From Flavobacteriaceae bacterium UBA6231 (GTDB lineage Bacteria > Bacteroidota > Bacteroidia > Flavobacteriales > Flavobacteriaceae), in NCBI GenBank assembly GCA_002441545.1, contig DJWL01000032.1, forward strand, positions 1 to 31,054: a stretch of DNA of 31,054 nucleotides, given 5' to 3'. Under the pieces are notes generated by a model. That model worked only from the letters and a program-made list of their open reading frames with translations. It searched no databases and was not told where the DNA came from. Position numbers and translations under genes: made by a program. How positions within the stretch are numbered: the stretch's first letter is position 1; every line of letters begins with the position of its first letter. Below, one piece after another: positions 30,743 to 31,054 of this stretch.

Positions 30743-31054
30743 CTAAGGGATCCATTTTTTTTCAAAATTAGGTTTGCGCTTTTCTAAAAAAGCATTTCTG
30801 CCTTCTTTTGCTTCATCTGTCATATAAGCTAAACGTGTTGCTTCACCAGCAAATACTTGTTGTCCAACCATTCCATCATCAGTTAAATTCATAGCAAATT
30901 TCAACATTTTTATTGATGTTGGAGACTTAGCTAATATTTCCTGAGCCCATTGGTAAGCAGTAGATTCTAATTCGTTATGTGGAATTACAGCATTTACCAT
31001 TCCCATTTCAAAAGCTTCTTGAGCTGAGTAATTTCTTCCTAAAAAAAAGATTTC
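30743..31054 (-). CDS. menB: 1,4-Dihydroxy-2-naphthoyl-CoA synthase, C-terminal part
   Basis: The 3' end of the gene: 104 codons, open to the right edge of the window (base 31054 is the first base of a codon), so the start is outside. The residues match the C-terminal third of MenB: EIFFLGRNYSAQEAFEMGMVN, SPTSIKMLKFAMN, GEATRLAYMTDEAKEGRNAF, EKRKPNFEKKWIP. This crotonase-fold enzyme closes the naphthoate ring from o-succinylbenzoyl-CoA. The tail ending in KRxPxF is characteristic of MenB rather than enoyl-CoA hydratases. First visible gene of the men operon; menA starts immediately after it. Confidence 0.94.
   Translation of the reverse strand, partial: EIFFLGRNYSAQEAFEMGMVNAVIPHNELESTAYQWAQEILAKSPTSIKMLKFAMNLTDDGMVGQQVFAGEATRLAYMTDEAKEGRNAFLEKRKPNFEKKWIP

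Noticed and set aside
1..31054. Mobile element, prophage, CRISPR array, toxin-antitoxin or defence island
   Set aside because: No transposase, integrase, recombinase, phage or Cas-like product, no direct-repeat array and no tRNA-linked repeats were seen on either strand; gene content is core metabolism plus surface secretion.

Overview
The window is a stretch of an AT-rich Bacteroidota chromosome, almost certainly a member of the Flavobacteriaceae. The evidence is a gliding-type adhesin end with a type IX secretion (T9SS) type B C-terminal domain, a PorP/SprF-family protein, PorE-like OmpA proteins, a menaquinone operon, a short membrane protein of the flavobacterial CAL67264 type, and several TAnnTTTG promoter -7 elements (the Bacteroidota sigma-factor signature) close upstream of genes. 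It reads as core and semi-core chromosome: no transposase, integrase, phage gene, CRISPR array, tRNA or rRNA was seen, and no gap between genes exceeds about 210 bases.

Layout. (A) 1-5978, plus strand: the 3' end of a large secreted adhesin, a PorP/SprF-like outer-membrane protein, and two tandem paralogues with TPR, beta-propeller, carboxypeptidase-regulatory-like and OmpA domains (the PorE architecture), closed by a strong terminator. This looks like an adhesin-export and anchoring module. (B) 6131-10084, minus strand: pta and ackA, the acetyl-CoA/acetate pathway, followed by a Crp/Fnr-type regulator with a TTG start. (C) 10291-14654: hutI and a formimidoylglutamase (histidine degradation) on the plus strand, separated by an opposing coiled-coil membrane protein, then a GNAT acetyltransferase and a convergent NudK-like Nudix hydrolase. 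(D) 14813-15277: two very small membrane-protein genes of unknown role behind a -7 element, ended by a bidirectional terminator. (E) 15347-17220, minus strand: a small membrane protein translationally coupled to ettA, with a leader that can form two hairpins. (F) 17410-19469, minus strand: a compact four-gene operon (NADPH-dependent FMN reductase, small GNAT, MarR, pirin) with a clear promoter and terminator. (G) 19503-25771: aceB-aceA (glyoxylate shunt) on the minus strand, divergent from a RamB/ScfR-type regulator, with a perfect 14-bp palindrome between them; downstream of the regulator is a methylcrotonyl/propionyl-CoA carboxylase beta subunit. (H) 25768-31054, minus strand: a menaquinone operon menB-menA-(UPF0173 hydrolase)-menC-(CPBP protease)-menE, entering from the right edge.

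Together, regions B, C and G are about carbon entering and leaving acetyl-CoA (acetate, histidine, leucine or odd-chain acyl units, glyoxylate bypass), and region H makes the respiratory quinone. The observations most worth pursuing are the palindrome between aceB and the RamB-like gene, the two tandem PorE-like paralogues beside an adhesin/SprF pair, the CPBP protease and metallo-hydrolase embedded in the menaquinone operon, the two unannotated-size membrane genes at 14850-15277, and the structured leader of the ettA operon. I do not see a clearly new defence or mobile system.
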